A stretch of 64,000 nucleotides of DNA, taken from contig CAJZBQ010000062.1 of NCBI GenBank assembly GCA_914767885.1, forward strand, positions 124,001 through 188,000, written 5' to 3'. Shown here piece by piece: positions 20,615 to 32,821 of this stretch; the stretch's first letter is position 1, and each line of letters starts with the position of its first letter. The DNA comes from Blepharisma stoltei (Eukaryota > Ciliophora > Heterotrichea > Heterotrichida > Blepharismidae). The translations under genes and the position numbers were made by a program. The notes beneath the pieces were generated by a model. It saw nothing but the letters and a program-made list of their open reading frames with translations. It was not told the DNA's origin and searched no databases.

Positions 20615-23600
20615 TTAGCTTGTATTAGTATCTATATCCATATCATCTTCTTTCTTATTTTCTTGTGCATTTTTTTTTTTTACTGTGATTTTTACGCTTT
20701 TTTCTTTTTCTGGTTCATATCTACTAGTATAGCTACTTATATAAGAGCTTGTTGATTTTGGCATATATTTTGCTTTTTCTTCTTTTGTCATGTCTCTTAA
20801 GATATCTCTGCTGTCTTTGATACTAAATATTTCTTACATGAAAAGTGTATAAAGAAAAAAATTGAATTAGGAGATTTTCCAATTTTTTTATATAAATAAG
20901 AAATTTATGGTATTTTTTTAGAATTAAATGAACTCAATATACCATCAGAGCTCAGATGCCATGGCTGTGTTGACATATAATGATAATTATTATATGTGCT
21001 AATAAAATCCTCAGTCAGCAATTCTCCTCTAATAAAGCTCCACGAATACGTAATTTTTGCTACCTCAATATTTTCTTGAGGGATATTATAAATTTCACTT
21101 AATTTTGTGCCGAAATCTGAAAGTCTCCAATGCTTATTCACCACAACCTCCTTTGGAGTTGACAATTCCCAAGTAGACGGGCACCATCTCCTCACGACCA
21201 CCAGCAATTCATAATAATCCAAAGCCTTTTCTTCTTCCTCTAAAATCTGAATCCCAATATTTTTCCTATCAAAAGTATGATAAATATTTAAACTGTCATC
21301 ATTCATATATGGTTTCGCTAATTTTTCATTGACTTTTTCCCTCAATCTAATATTGAGTGGATTTAACTCCCATTCTGGATGGATTTTTTTTAATTTTTCA
21401 TAGATGATCTTCTTAATATCAATGATTTTTGCTTTTAAATTAACCGAAATTTCAAAGGTATCTTCAAAGCTAAACACAACCCCATCGTTTTCCCCATCTT
21501 TAGGTGGTACCGCAACTGAAAAAACGAGCCTAATTTCATTAGGATTTGCAGGTATTCCTTTTTCTATATAAATATAAGAACTATTCATAATATTGGCGAT
21601 GCTGAGTTTTAAAGTCATGTCTTTTAGCTCGCTGCCATATAAGCTGCCTCTTTTCATAATAAATCCATTTTCAGGGATATTTAAATGTGAAGAAATTGGT
21701 TATGGCATTTATCAGAATTTTCCTTTTTAAGGATTTTTAGTCAAATTTTTCTCGTGAGTATTTATCGAATTTTAAGCAGTTTTTATGAGGAAAATTTTGG
21801 AAAAAATGTCTAAGGTAATGGTATAATAGTAAAATCTTGACAAATGCCTTGCGCCGCAGAAATTAAAGCTTTAAGGTCAGCCAAAGTTTTCTGTGAATGG
21901 ATTGTGACAAATTCTTTGAAATCTGGAGAAGAATATTTAGTGACTTGGTCAGGGTTATTGAACTTAATTACAAGCTTATTTGACTCTTTTTCGAACTCAA
22001 TCTGCCACTTGGACTTTGCTGTAATATCGTCCATTTCTTCAACAAAAAGTGTGGAGCCATCATACACTCTTGAAAATGCTAAAGTTTGGTCTAAATAATG
22101 TTTAAGTGACAGCACTTCTGTCTGTGATGTCATGGTGACAAAACTTTTTTTCAGGACTTTTTGCTTATTAAAAGGAATCCCGAATTTTTCTTCAAAAAGT
22201 GTCATCATTTGTCGAATCGTGCATCTTTTGTCAATTAAAAATTTTTTTGGGTTCGCGATTTTTTGGTCATATGGGATATCATCATTTGCGTATTTATCAT
22301 CCCACACATTGACTTTTATTGTATATTTACTCGGGTCATAGTCTTCAAAAACCTCATCACTTTTTTTAGTCTCCAAAGCTAGTATTTTTTGAGAAAAAAC
22401 ATTTTCGCTTTCTATTGAATTTTCTTCATTAACTTCCTTAAGCCAACAAAACCATTGTAAAAATCCTTATTTTTTGAAAAAAAGAACAAAAATTTTATCA
22501 AAAATTATTTTGATATATATAAGTGATAATTGCTATAATGAAATCTCTAGTTAATTCTATTGAGCCTATATTGCAAAATATAAATTTTATAAATTAATGG
22601 TAATTTTTTCGAATTAGATTATATTAATTTCCAAAAAATTATTTTAAAAATTACAAAATTTTTTGGATGGGAGGTGAGTAAGGACTTCTTGGTATGTATC
22701 ATAATATTGGCTGTAATTTCTAACCCTCACATTTTGTTCTTCTTCAGCATGGATCTTAAAATCTTCCATTGCTTTAATTTTCAGTTCTCTGATCAGCATT
22801 TCTCTATTGATTTCAAGCTCTTTTTCTTTCCCTTGATAAAAAATCCTCAGCTTAATATTTTTTCTTTTTTCTTCTCTTGCATTCATTTCTTCTCTTTCTT
22901 TATTTCTCTCAAGCTCAATTTCTTCTAAAATATAAGGCGGGATTTCTGAGTCCTCAACCCTCAAAATATTGCGGCTTTCGTCAACTTTTCGATACATAAG
23001 GAGATAGGCATTTGTGGAATAAGAGCTTGACCATCCATAACTTTTGGTTTCCCCGCCAAATACTTTTTCTATGTCTTTTTCGTCAATTTCTTTTACAGAA
23101 GAGTCATCAAAATCATACCATCTTTCAGTCTCAAAAGACTTTATATAAGCATAATAATGCCCGCCGTTAGCAGACCCTGAATGAATCATGATGGAATAAA
23201 GCTCATAGACATCTTCTCCGTCTTCTCTGTATTTGTGGATCATTTTGGCTCTTTCATGCTTTTTTTCTTCAGCTCTCATGGCTATGTGTTTTTCCTTACT
23301 CCCCCCCCCTCCGTGAGTGAACAAAAAAATTTTGTTCACTCACGGAGGGGGGTTTATTTTTGTTTTTTTAAAAAAAAATTATATATAAATTTTATAAAAA
23401 ATATTTTTTTTCGAAATTTAAAAAAATCTAATTCGCAAAAATTGGAAAGCAAATATTATTTTTATTTTATAAAATTTATGTTTTAAAAAGCAATTCGTTT
23501 AAAATTAAACAGAATTAGCTCTGGATTTCATTATACTAATTATCATTTATATATCAAATTTTTTTTCCATAAAAATTTTTCTATTAAAAAATTTTTGTTC

Positions 23601-24690
23601 ACTCATGGAGGGTGGGTTTTGGGCAAAAAATAGCGATTTTTCTAATGGTTTTGTTCACTCACGGAGGGGGGGAGTTAGCCACTTTGTCAAGTTTTAAAGG
23701 TTTTTTGTCAAAATCCCCTATAATGGCGTCATAAGCATTAATTTTGCTATGGACTAATTGCAGATTGTCAAGGTTTTGAGGGATTATCATAGGAGTTTCT
23801 TCTTCTTCAGAATCTTCTGACTCAATTTCTATTCTTTCAGGGTCTCCATGTGGGATTTCTCTTACAAATGGGTTCATATTCAAAATCTGCGGAAAAGTGA
23901 CCTTATCATTTAATTTTATCCTCTGAAAAGTCTCATAGTCTAAGTCAAACCTTTTCAGCTGCAATACCAAAATATATGGCAACGACTTAAATTTCAGCCC
24001 TTTTATGGCATCTTGTTTTCCCCCACAATGTTCACAGTAATACTGATTGCTCCCAGTCAGCTCTTCAGGCCTTATATAATTTGCTAGTGCTTTTTCTATC
24101 GAGTCATTGTAAATTTTATCGAAATCGTTTCGGACAGTTAAGCTAAGATCCAGGAATTTGTCCTCTCTAGAGCTTTCTTTTAAGCAATTTAAGCATTTTA
24201 CATAGTCTATGTAGCTTCCTTCATATAAGTTTTTTATCATGTTAGCTTGGTCAGTGCTTTCAACACTTTGTTCAATAGCGTCAAACAGAACTCGACAGAA
24301 TTCTTGGACATCGTGTTGTTGGAAGCCATCCCGCATGTCCCATTGGAAACTTTTGGTCAGTCCTGTGGTTTCGATATAGTGGTATTCTCGCAGTTGAAGC
24401 TTACTGAAAAGCAATTGAAGCTGCAAAGGGATACAAGAGAAATTTTTTTAATGAAAAAATATTTTTTATATTGTTTTGGGGAAAAAAATAGGGATACAAT
24501 CTTCTTTTTCACCATGGCGATCTTGATTATATTGCCATTTGTAAAGCTCTTTGCGGAAATCGCAGGACATGAATAAGGTTTGGAGAAGACTGTTCATGTA
24601 GCAGGTTGCTCCTTGGTTTGATAAGCCGACGTAGCTTTTTTTATCTTGCTGAAGGGATCCCCATGTATCGTAATATCTTGTTGAATATAT
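20615..24690 (-). CDS. USP47/USP40-type ubiquitin-specific protease
   Basis: Cysteine protease that removes ubiquitin. About 1,040 residues once five inserts are cut out. N-terminus visible as SYVGLSNQGATCYMNSLLQT (catalytic Cys box, TCYMNSLLQTLF); then KSFQWDMRDGFQQHDVQEFC, two zinc-binding pairs (VKCLNC, YYCEHCGGK), ILVLQLKRFDLD, the His box GSANGGHYYAYIKS and DFDDSSV. C-terminal ubiquitin-like domains follow (FLIDKRCTIRQMMTLFEEKF; RWCPSTWELSTPKEVVV), ending in DGIFSIKDSRDILRDM and an acidic tail. The start codon is not identified: the frame runs upstream past IYSTRYYDTW into AT-rich DNA, so a 5' exon may lie beyond another insert. Confidence 0.9.
20828..20937. other. IES in USP47-type gene (110 bp)
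   Basis: TA to TA removal joins SSDGI to FSIKDSRDI, the conserved end of the last ubiquitin-like domain. Confidence 0.8.
21678..21823. other. IES in USP47-type gene (146 bp)
   Basis: TA to TA removal joins CQDFTI to IPENGFIMKRG; insert length agrees with the frame difference of its flanks. Confidence 0.8.
22430..22678. mobile_element. Degenerate MITE IES in USP47-type gene (249 bp)
   Basis: Termini are worn but the family interior survives on the minus strand (AACTAGAGATTTCATTATAG). Removal joins YQEVL to NEENSIESEN. Confidence 0.8.
23297..23675 (+). mobile_element. Hairpin-ended MITE IES in USP47-type gene (379 bp)
   Basis: Intact termini (poly-C CTCCGTGAGTGAACAAAA hairpin; right CTCACGGAGGGG). 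TA to TA excision joins LDKVA to KEKHIAMRAEEK between the zinc module and the His box. Confidence 0.92.
24432..24494. other. Short IES in USP47-type gene (63 bp)
   Basis: Flanked by a 10-bp direct repeat, AGGGATACAA, that contains the TA. Removal joins EKEDCIP to LQLQLLFSKLQ, matching the USP47 sequence 'SIPyQLQrLF'. Insert contains two in-frame TAA codons. Confidence 0.9.
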
Positions 24691-25205
24691 CAGATAAGAT
24701 TAATTGCAAAAATAAATTTTAACTTTTTTAAAAAAATCAATTTATTTCTATTAAATATACATATTTTTTCTTATAAATCTAAAAATATATCCTATCTTCC
24801 TTCTAAAAATTGTTATGATTTTCAAAATTTCACCAAAATTGTTCTTTACCCTTCTATCATTTTGCTGATTTTTTATCTTATAACACTTTATTTAGCCACT
24901 ATCAGTTTCGCCATTTCATCAGTTATGCCAGATTATGAAATTTCTCAATTTCATAAAATCTAGGCCAATATCAGTCTATTTTAAATTTAATTAAATTTTT
25001 GATATAATTGATTTATTATATTCTATTAAAAATAAGAAATTTGCGCATTTGGATTTAAGATGCCAGGAAAAAAAGAATGCTTAACGTGTGATGAAAAATG
25101 GTCTCCGATATAATTTGTAAAAATTTATATTAAATTAAATAAAATGAGTTAATGTCTGTTTTATATTATAAATAAGCATAATAATTTGTAATATAATAGC
25201 ATAAA
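24691..25205. other. AT-rich spacer; 5' side of the USP gene
   Basis: The missing start of the USP gene may be here. The only other item is a 17-codon frame at 25059 (MPGKKECLTCDEKWSPI) that I cannot support. Confidence 0.35.
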
Positions 25206-25430
25206 ATGGGCTGCAGTGTTATAAGCAAGGTTAATGTGAAGTTGATAGAAAAAGAAGGGGAAACGGCTTCTCGGAATGCATCTAATTTACAGCTAGTTCG
25301 GAACAGCGAAATTAATCAGTCTGCAAGAAAAGACTCAAATGCATCATTAAATTTTGAGATGGATGGTAACGTCTACACGATTAAAGTTTCATTTGTAGGC
25401 ACACCAAACTCATCAAATATTTTACAATAA
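25206..25430 (+). CDS. Small N-myristoylated/palmitoylated protein
   Basis: 74 residues. The N-terminus MGCSVISK has Gly2 and Cys3, the standard dual acylation signal for plasma or ciliary membrane targeting. The remainder is polar and Ser/Asn-rich, ending GNVYTIKVSFVGTPNSSN. No domain recognised. Intact with no insert. Confidence 0.55.
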   Translation: MGCSVISKVNVKLIEKEGETASRNASNLQLVRNSEINQSARKDSNASLNFEMDGNVYTIKVSFVGTPNSSNILQ

Positions 25431-25821
25431 TTTGACACATATATTATAAAGCAATGCAACTATCTATATAAATAAAGATTTTTCCATTTTTTTAAAATTA
25501 CAAATATACTTCTGGATCATTTAAGGTAAAAATTTATATACCTATATAGATTATTTATAAAATAAAAATAATTTTTATAGTATATAAATGTAAATCATTT
25601 TAAATTAATATAGAGGATAAAGTTAATTAAATTTTTGAATCATTTATTCTTTTGTATTTAAATAAAAGCGTTTCATTTCACTATTAAATTGACATCATTA
25701 AAATCACATTCCCTGCATAATATTTTTCGATTATTTTATAATTTATTTAAAATTTGTTCAGACCTCCTTTAATTGAAAAATTCTTTACTATATAATCAAA
25801 TTAATTTACAAAATTTTAATT
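25431..25821. other. AT-rich spacer upstream of tRNA-Ala
   Basis: No gene or mobile terminus seen. Confidence 0.5.
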
Positions 25822-25894
25822 GGGAGTCTAGCTCAAATGGTAGAGCGCTTGCTTAGCATGCAAGAGGCACGGGGATCGATACCCCGGTCTTCCA
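25822..25894 (+). tRNA. tRNA-Ala (AGC)
   Basis: 73 nt. A box TAGCTCAAATGG, anticodon loop CTTAGCATG, B box GGGGATCGATACCCC, discriminator A, followed by a T run for Pol III termination. The acceptor stem carries the G3-U70 pair (GGG against TCC) that identifies alanine tRNAs. No intron, no encoded CCA. One weak pair (T-T) at the sixth acceptor position. Confidence 0.95.
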
Positions 25895-26173
25895 TTTTTT
25901 ATTGCATCGCAAAATCCCTTTGCTTTTTTATCTACCATCTATTAAATTGTCAAACCCTACTGATTTTTAACAGAAAAGCTCTTTTTTGATTTTTTATTCT
26001 TCATCATTTCTACCACTATCTCATATCATAAAAAAATGGCTAAATCCAAGTTTTAAATTTCTTAAATTTTCTTATAATTTATGCTTATTTATAATAACTG
26101 ATTTACTATATAAAAATAGATGATTTAGTCATTATAAAAGGCATATCCCTTTATTTATTAGTTATTAAAGACT

Positions 26174-26570
26174 TACTCCCCCCCCCCCTCCGTGAGCGAA
26201 CAAAACCATTAGAAAAATCGCCATTTTTTTGACCAAAAACCCACCCTCCGTGAGTGAACAAAAATTTTTTTTAATAGAAAAAAATTTTAATGGAAAAAAA
26301 TTTTGATATATAAGTGATAATTAGTATAATGAAATCTAGAGCTAATTCTGTTTAATTTTAAAACAAATTGCGTTTTAAAACATAAATTTTGCAAATTAAA
26401 TTAATATTTGCTTCCCAATTTTTGCAAATTAGGATTTTTTTTAAATTTCGAAAAAAAAATATTTTTTATAAAATTTATATATAAATTTTTTTTAAAAAAA
26501 AAAAAATTAACCCCCCTCCGTGAGCGAACAAAAATTTTTTTGTTCGCTCACGGAGGGGGGGGGGGGGAGT
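26174..26570 (-). mobile_element. Hairpin-ended MITE (397 bp), inverted orientation
   Basis: The internal GGTGGGTTTTTGG end is first and the hairpin end last. TA on both sides. Ends 75 bp before the allantoinase-like start codon, so it is in the 5' flank rather than in coding sequence. Confidence 0.92.
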
Positions 26571-26645
26571 TAATATATTATCAGCTTGGCAAAAAGACGC
26601 CACATCATTCAGTAATTATAACTAATAAAGAAAGCTCAATTCAAA

Positions 26646-29074
26646 ATGGTCAAGAAATCAATCATCAGCAAACATATAATTCATTACTCTTACAGAGAAC
26701 CAGTGTATGGCATAATATTAATAGAAGATGAAGACATCAAATCGATACAAATTTTCGATGAGACTGTAAATATTGATGCAGTCATTTCGAGGTACCAAAG
26801 CTGAAACCCAATGAATTTTGGGGATTTTTATACTTTTCTATATGAATTTTTAATAGAAAAAAATAAAAATATATCAAAAAAATATATACTAGCTCTCCCT
26901 TTGAGTGAAAAAATCCGTTGGAAAATCCAAAGCCTACTACCTTCAGTAAGCGAACAAAAAATCTTTTAATATAAAAATTGTTTTGATGACATCTAAATGA
27001 TAATTAGTATAACAAAATCTCTAGCAAATTCTGTTAAATTTTAAAAAAACACATAATTTGCACAAATTAAATTAATATTCACTTTCCAATTGCCAAATTG
27101 ATTATAATATTTATATATAAATTTAAAAAATTAAATCCCATCATCATGAGAGAATATTTTTTTTGTAGTAGGAGAGTAAGGGTTTTTATTTATAGGAAAA
27201 TAGAATACATATCTCCTGGGATAATAGATATCGGCATTAGGCCAGAGTTCGAGAATTTGCAAAATACAAGCAGAATGGCCGCCTCTGGAGGGGTGACTTT
27301 TTTCCTTGAAGAAAAACCTTTATATAACGAAGAAATCACTGAAAATCACAGCGATCTTTGCTGTGATATTGGCTCACTACTTCGCATTGATGATGAAAAA
27401 TGCAATATTGACGAACTTAAACAAAAATCCCACCCATTTGCAATTAAAGCTTACCTCTCCCAGCCATCTGCAATTGTGAATGCTGTATCAGACTTGCCAA
27501 GCCTATTTTTTAAAGCCCAAAAGACTGGTTTGCCACTAATTCTAGACCCCTCATTGCCAAACCAGAGGATGCTTTATATGGCATCTCCATGTAGATTTTT
27601 GAGAATCAATGAAAGAATAAGTCAAGATACCTCAAAAGATCTACGATACTTAGCAGCTGCTTTCCCAGATAGCATTGACTCTGAAAGTGACGATGACGAG
27701 ATTACCTTAAATTTTGAAAATAAAAATAGGAGAAGAGCTTCAGAGCCATTAGTTCCGATTTTTCAAGAAGATGGGCAACCAGTCAAAAGAATGAAGGTAG
27801 AAGATAAAGTGAATTACTCTTTAGACGAAAGCGCAATAGAAAAAATTGAGTCTCCCAATATGATTATTGAGAACTCAAGCCCAGAACAAAGTACAGTGAA
27901 TAGCATAGAATATATGCTAAATCCTATAAATAAAATTACTAAGCCAGCGAAGCTGGCTTTTTTAGCTGAATTTTATTATAACTGTACCATATTTTTAATT
28001 AAAAGGAATTTTCATAGAATTAAAGTAATAGAAGAAAGCATTGAAAACTTAAGCAAAGCTGAACAGCTCTCATACCAAAACTCCGGTATCACTTCTTATA
28101 CAGACCCCCAGCGTCGAAGAAGTGTCTCAGTTTGCTATTTCAATACAAACTCAGCAGAAGAAGCTGAATCCCCAGCTAAAAAAAGACTAGAAGGCTTCCG
28201 GCCTAACCCACTTATTTTATCTACAGATTCAAGTCCCCACAATGATGATTTATATATAGTGTATATCGCAAATATTCCTGATAAATGGGAAATAGCTGGC
28301 GTGGACAAAATTCTCCAAGCTTTTAGCACCCAGAAATGCAAGCTTCATATAGCCAACCTATCAAGTGCAAGCTCAGTCAATAAAATCCGCCATGCTAAGC
28401 TGCCAGCTACCTTTTTCAGCTGTGATACTGCTTCAAGCTATTTATGCTTTAATGACCAAGATATAGGAAAAGGTGATACAAGGTTCAAGGATTTTCCACC
28501 AATCAGGACAAAAGCAAATTCTGACTTGTTATGGGATTTATTGAAGCTTAAAGACATATCCCATTAAAAAAGAATTCTAATTAATTATATTATAAGAAAA
28601 TCATATACATATTTATTATTTTTAAGAATAAAAATGATTTCTTCTCATCATGCTTCAATTCCAAACCGCTATAAGCAGCTAGACAGCGGAAGTTTTAGAA
28701 AATCCTTAAGTGGAGTTAACAACCTTGGGTTTAATTTACAGTCAATTTGGACCCACCTTATGAAAAAGCCTAACTTGGAGCCTCTCAGAGAGCGCTATTT
28801 AGTCAACATGTCTAAGTGACTATCTTTATACCCTGCCCAGCTGTTAGGAATCGACACCAAACGAGGGTCCATTTCTATAGGCCAACATGCCGACTTAATC
28901 ATATGGAAACCCTATGAAGCCACCACAGGAAAATCCTACTCAGAGTACAAGGAAACTTGTATATACCAAAACTCCTCATTGTATGGGAAAATCTCCAAAG
29001 TGATGATAAGAGGGAAATTCGTTTATAACGAAGGCACTTTTTATCCGAACGGCAGATTTGTAAATAATGCTTAA
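26646..29074 (+). CDS. Allantoinase-like amidohydrolase, probably a pseudoenzyme
   Basis: Start MVKKSIISKHIIHYSYREPV. After removal of the insert at 26890-27176 the frame enters the amidohydrolase fold at IEYISPGIIDIGIRPEFENL, then AASGGVTFFLE, FAIKAYLSQPSAI, HIANLSSASSVNKIRHAKLP, RFKDFPPIRTKANSDLLWDL and MISSHHASIP. The C-terminus is WLSLYPAQLLGIDTKRGSIS / IGQHADLIIWKPYEA, typical of allantoinases and dihydropyrimidinases. The metal ligands are mostly lost: the HxH after 'GIID' is IGIR, the second His segment reads LILDPSLPNQ, and the 'SDHSP' Asp is Ser (SSHHA); only the Lys of AIKAYL remains. A long acidic, Ser-rich, basic-patch insert (about residues 150-280) interrupts the barrel. A non-catalytic or structural role is likely. 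Confidence 0.75.
26890..27176 (-). mobile_element. Degenerate MITE IES in allantoinase-like gene (287 bp)
   Basis: Starts CTCTCCCTTTGAGTG and retains TTGGAAAATCC and the interior (AAATCTCTAGCAAATTCTG). TA to TA removal joins SKKYIL to RVFIYRKIEY. Confidence 0.8.
27939..27967 (+). repeat. Perfect short hairpin followed by T run
   Basis: AAGCCAGCGAAGCTGGCTTT: an 8-bp stem and GAA loop ending in TTTTTT inside the coding region. It could be part of an unremoved in-frame insert between MLNPINK and HRIKVIEESIEN. Confidence 0.5.
28557..28628. other. Short IES in allantoinase-like gene (72 bp)
   Basis: TA to TA removal joins LKLKDI to KMISSHHAS, restoring the expected 'dI.mISSDHsP' region. In frame but contains TAA. 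Confidence 0.85.
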
Positions 29075-29096
29075 TTTAATCCCCATTTAAATTAAC

Positions 29097-32000
29097 TTAA
29101 ACTTCTTCTTCAGCTTCTTCTAAAGGCTTATGCAGCTCAGGATGAGAGTCCATATATTCATACCCTCTGCCGCCTTCTGCAAATTCTTGCTCTAAAACCA
29201 TCAAAAGTTCTTTTAATAAATTTCCACAGGCCTGTGGGACTGGGTAAGGCAGTTTTAGTATTTCTTTTATAGTGCAGCGGATGCCTTGCCTTTGTGGGAC
29301 TTTTTCCCAAAATTCTTCACTTATGGCTTCAGCTGTAAAATTGTTAGAAATTGTTTGGGCGACGATTTTTCGAACAAATGGGTGGGAATCGTGAAGGCCG
29401 AGAAGCAAAGAGCGGAAGGTAGAAGGGCCGAAGAGCCCAAGACCTTTGGCAGCTTGGGCACGGATTTGAGGGTTTTGGTCTTTGGTTAAGGCTTCGATTA
29501 GCATCAGCTGTCCTTGTGGGCCGAGAAGGACTATACATTTCATAGCTGTATCTTTTACTTCGACAGCTGGGTCGTTAAGGAATCGGAAATACAGAGGCAG
29601 CAGGCTTCTTGGCTTTAGATAAGTGATTTGGTTTTTAGCTCGCTCTGAAAGGGTGTTTAAAGCTAAAAACACTTCTTTTCTGACTGCTGGCATCCTGTCG
29701 TTAGATAGCCTGAATAAAGTTTCGACTACAAAATCAATGTTATTGTGGTAAATATTTGCTTGAGATATGCTATTTTATAGCAAAAAAATAAAAAATGGTA
29801 TAAAAGACCTGATTTATAATAAAAAAATTACTGGTTTTGAGAATTAATTAAAATCAATAAGAATAATGCTTTTACAGCACCAGTCCTAAGGGTGATATTA
29901 GAATTTGGCTCATGGTTCAATAAATCAATTAATAATCTTTCTCCTTGTGGCCCAAGTCTGACTATAGTTTCTGCTACAGTTCCTCTATTAATCGACCCAT
30001 CTCTTAAAATCTTAAATAAAACAGGGATTGCTTTTTGAGCTATATTTTGCCCTGTACTGGCTAATGATATACATGCAGCTGTCCTTACTTTCCAATACCC
30101 ATCTTTAAGCAGCTCTATAAGCCCAGGCCCCGCTCTATAAGCAGCTGGTCCTAATCTCCCTAATGCCCATGCTGCCATAGTCCTCACCTGTGGGGAGGCA
30201 TCCTTCAGTAGTTTTATTAAAAAATTCGCAGAATCCGCTGCTTCAGGCAGCCCAATAAACCCTAGTGCATAAGTACAGGTTTCTCTGACGCCCTCAAATG
30301 GGTCTTTTAGCCCTCCACACAACGCTTGTATGGCGTTTATTGAAATATTAGGAGACTCCTCAGTTTGGGCTTCACTTACACAAGGCATTATAGGAAGATT
30401 TGGGAAAACTTCGCCTAAATCTTCTTCAGACTCTCGTTTTATCCACCTTTGGAGACATGCTAAAAAGTCACGGGCGTTTATTTCTAATATAGCGTCGTCT
30501 TCTTCGCTTTGGACTATTACTGGGGTAAGTGGCCCTTTATATACATAATTTTTATCTATGATAATTAATTATTTTTATATAGAAAAAATATAAATTTATG
30601 TATTATGGTATAAGTGCAGATAGTCCCTGGGAAAGTTCGCTGCTCATAAGTAATTGAATCATTAATTACTCTAATTTCAAGTTGCCTAGGACGAATTGGG
30701 ACTCTCCAGCACAGCGCAGCAGCACTTGCCATTCTAATTTTTGGTGCATCGCTTTGTCTCAGCAATTTTATCAGTGTTTGTTCTCCGATATTCCCACATG
30801 CCCTAATGGTACAGGCTATAAGCTGCCTATCAACTGAGCCTTCTTCCATCAAAGTTATATATTTTCATAATAAATATTGTTTTTTAAAAATAGACTAAAT
30901 TTAAATAGGATTTATTTAAAATAGAATAATAAGACAGGCAATGCTCCACCTTCCCAAACTACTGAATACATACGGTTTAAAGCGGCTACAGCTTGAGTTC
31001 TTAAGGTAGAATCAGGGCTTAATGCATCTTGGGATAAGGCTGGGACTATAATTTGCCGTTGTATAGCATTAGTTAATGCAAGTTTGTCAAGCAGCCAAAT
31101 TTGTAAGTGTGGGTAGTCTTTTGAAGCGAGTCTTATTAAAGCATCGACACCATGGAATCCAAGTCTACATAGGCAAGCAAAAGCAGCTTGGTGAATATTC
31201 ATGTATTCTGAGGTCTCATCGTGCACAACCATTGATACAAATAAAGGGATTTGGTCTAAGGTCATTGGATGTGGACCTAAACTTCCTATGATATCTAGAG
31301 CACATTCAGTGAAATCTGGCTCGTGCTCGTCCCACCTCATTAAAACGTTTAGAACTTCGCCGATAATGATTTCTTTAGCGTTGTTTGTGATATTTTCTGT
31401 TTCTATTAGTTCGTGAATCCCTTGCAGCCCTGCTAATTTTATTTCTTTGCTAGGGTTTTCTAAGCAGCTACTGTATTTTGCTATACTTTTATAAGGAAAT
31501 TGTGAACTTCTGAGATTAAGATTAAGTAATCAGTTCGTCCTAGATAGGGCCGGGGGTTTTCACCCCTAAATGCTCATCGCCCCAGAAGACCCCGGCAGAC
31601 ACCCGTTCTTGCCGCCACAGGCAAGGGATTCGCACTACGGATCTTGACTTTCATGACTCCTAGAACCTATGCGTCCATCACCTGACTCGAAACTCCAGTT
31701 TCTCATTAGGCAGATGTCACCTCTTGAACTCTATTCGAAGGTGTTATCGTATTTTTGGGATATCAGCTGTCCTGCCCTTTTCAATGATGATCTCGGAGGT
31801 AAAAATTCAAAGTCCCAGGGATTAGCTCCCTAGGCACGATATACATATAGATTCACCACCTTTTTCTGCCCTTCCCCTTCTCACTGGGCTGTTGCCTGCT
31901 AGTCTTGAACAAAAGGGCCAGGGGGTCGAATGGTCTGTCGTCACCATTTTTATGTATATAATATGCCTCTGAGATAATAAAAATAGTGTTAATTTTATAT

Positions 32001-32586
32001 AAAAAATATCAATTTTGGGATATAAATTTACAAAAAGGAATATTTTTTCTTCAATTGGGTATTTTTCTAAATCTTTAAACTCGCTTGATCTCCTCAAACT
32101 TTCTATACTTCTATGCAACTTATCAGCTTTTTCCACAAATGGGACAGCTTCTTCATGGTAATTTTTGAATTTTTTGGCTGTGATTAAATCAACATTTCCC
32201 TTTGTATAAAATTCTGGGGATTCTTCTCTTTGAGATATACTCATTTTATGCTGTAAAAGCTTAAGTCGCTTTTTTTGTGATGGAGACCGGACTGACAGTT
32301 CTTCATCAAAAACTTTTGAGAGAAGAACTTCTGATGGCGCAGGAACAGAAACTGGCAAATTGTACTGGGAATTTGAAAGATATGAGTCTTTGTTGAAAAG
32401 ACGTGATGATGGCTTTTGATCGCGAGAATATTTTGGTTCATATGCAGAAGCTGGCCTTTGACGGGAATAGGAGTGCTGCGCCTGAGGAGGAGACTGAGAA
32501 TGGTCTTGATAAGCGTCTGGAGAGTAGTCTTCGATAGGCTGCATATCATTTTCTTCAGCTTCTGGAGAGGAGTATTGGAAACTCAT
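29097..32586 (-). CDS. HEAT/PBS-lyase-type repeat protein with disordered N-terminus
   Basis: About 910 residues after four inserts are removed. N-terminus MSFQYSSPEAEENDMQPIED opens a polar, Ser/Pro-rich region of about 180 residues. From KSIAKYSSCLENPSKEIKLA onward the protein is a solenoid of two-helix repeats with the HEAT signature (VRTMAAWALGRLGPAAYRAG; VRTAACISLASTG; IRAQAAKGLGLFGPSTF; VRKIVAQTISNNF). It ends HKPLEEAEEEV-TAA. HEAT solenoids bind proteins; nothing in the sequence names a partner. The N-terminal Ser/Pro region probably carries regulation. Confidence 0.8.
29766..29848. other. Short IES in HEAT gene (83 bp)
   Basis: TA to TA; removal joins KALFLLIL to SQANIYHNNID, and the length fits the frame offset of the flanks. 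Confidence 0.75.
30546..30610. other. Short IES in HEAT gene (65 bp)
   Basis: TA to TA; removal joins FPGTICTY to VYKGPLTPVIV. Confidence 0.8.
30856..30929. other. Short IES in HEAT gene (74 bp)
   Basis: TA to TA; removal joins EGGALPVL to TLMEEGSVDRQ. Confidence 0.8.
31492..32020. mobile_element. 529-bp IES carrying a GC-rich retroposon-like insert
   Basis: The core (about 31515-31970) is GC-rich and, on the minus strand, starts TATACATAAAAATGGTGACG and ends in (TTAATC)n repeats, the layout of a LINE/SINE copy. TCTCAGA flanks the core on both sides. The TA pair 31492/32021 gives the length needed for frame and joins FLFVNLY to KSIAKYSSCLE. Confidence 0.65.
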
Positions 32587-32821
32587 AAAATTAAATATGA
32601 CGATTGAAAGTTTGCGATTCAAATTTTGAGGGGAATATTTTTAGCTAGAAAATAATTGAAATTTTACAAGAAATCTATGCAAATTATATTAGGGATAATA
32701 AAATCTGTGATTATTCTTATAAAGAAAATATAGTTTTTAGAGGTATAGAAATAAGTTGTTTTCTTTAGGAAATAGGTATTAACTGATATTAATAAGTATG
32801 TGGTATTTTTAATAGAGGTAG

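Noticed and set aside
22985..23339. USP gene fragment starting at 23339
   Set aside because: That Met is in the MITE; the frame joins the catalytic N-terminal half across 23297-23675.
27098..27180. Start codon of the allantoinase-like gene at 27098
   Set aside because: It lies inside a degenerate MITE; the real upstream exon begins at 26646.
27939..27967. Rho-independent terminator
   Set aside because: Perfect hairpin plus T run, but it is inside a eukaryotic coding region; no bacterial context.
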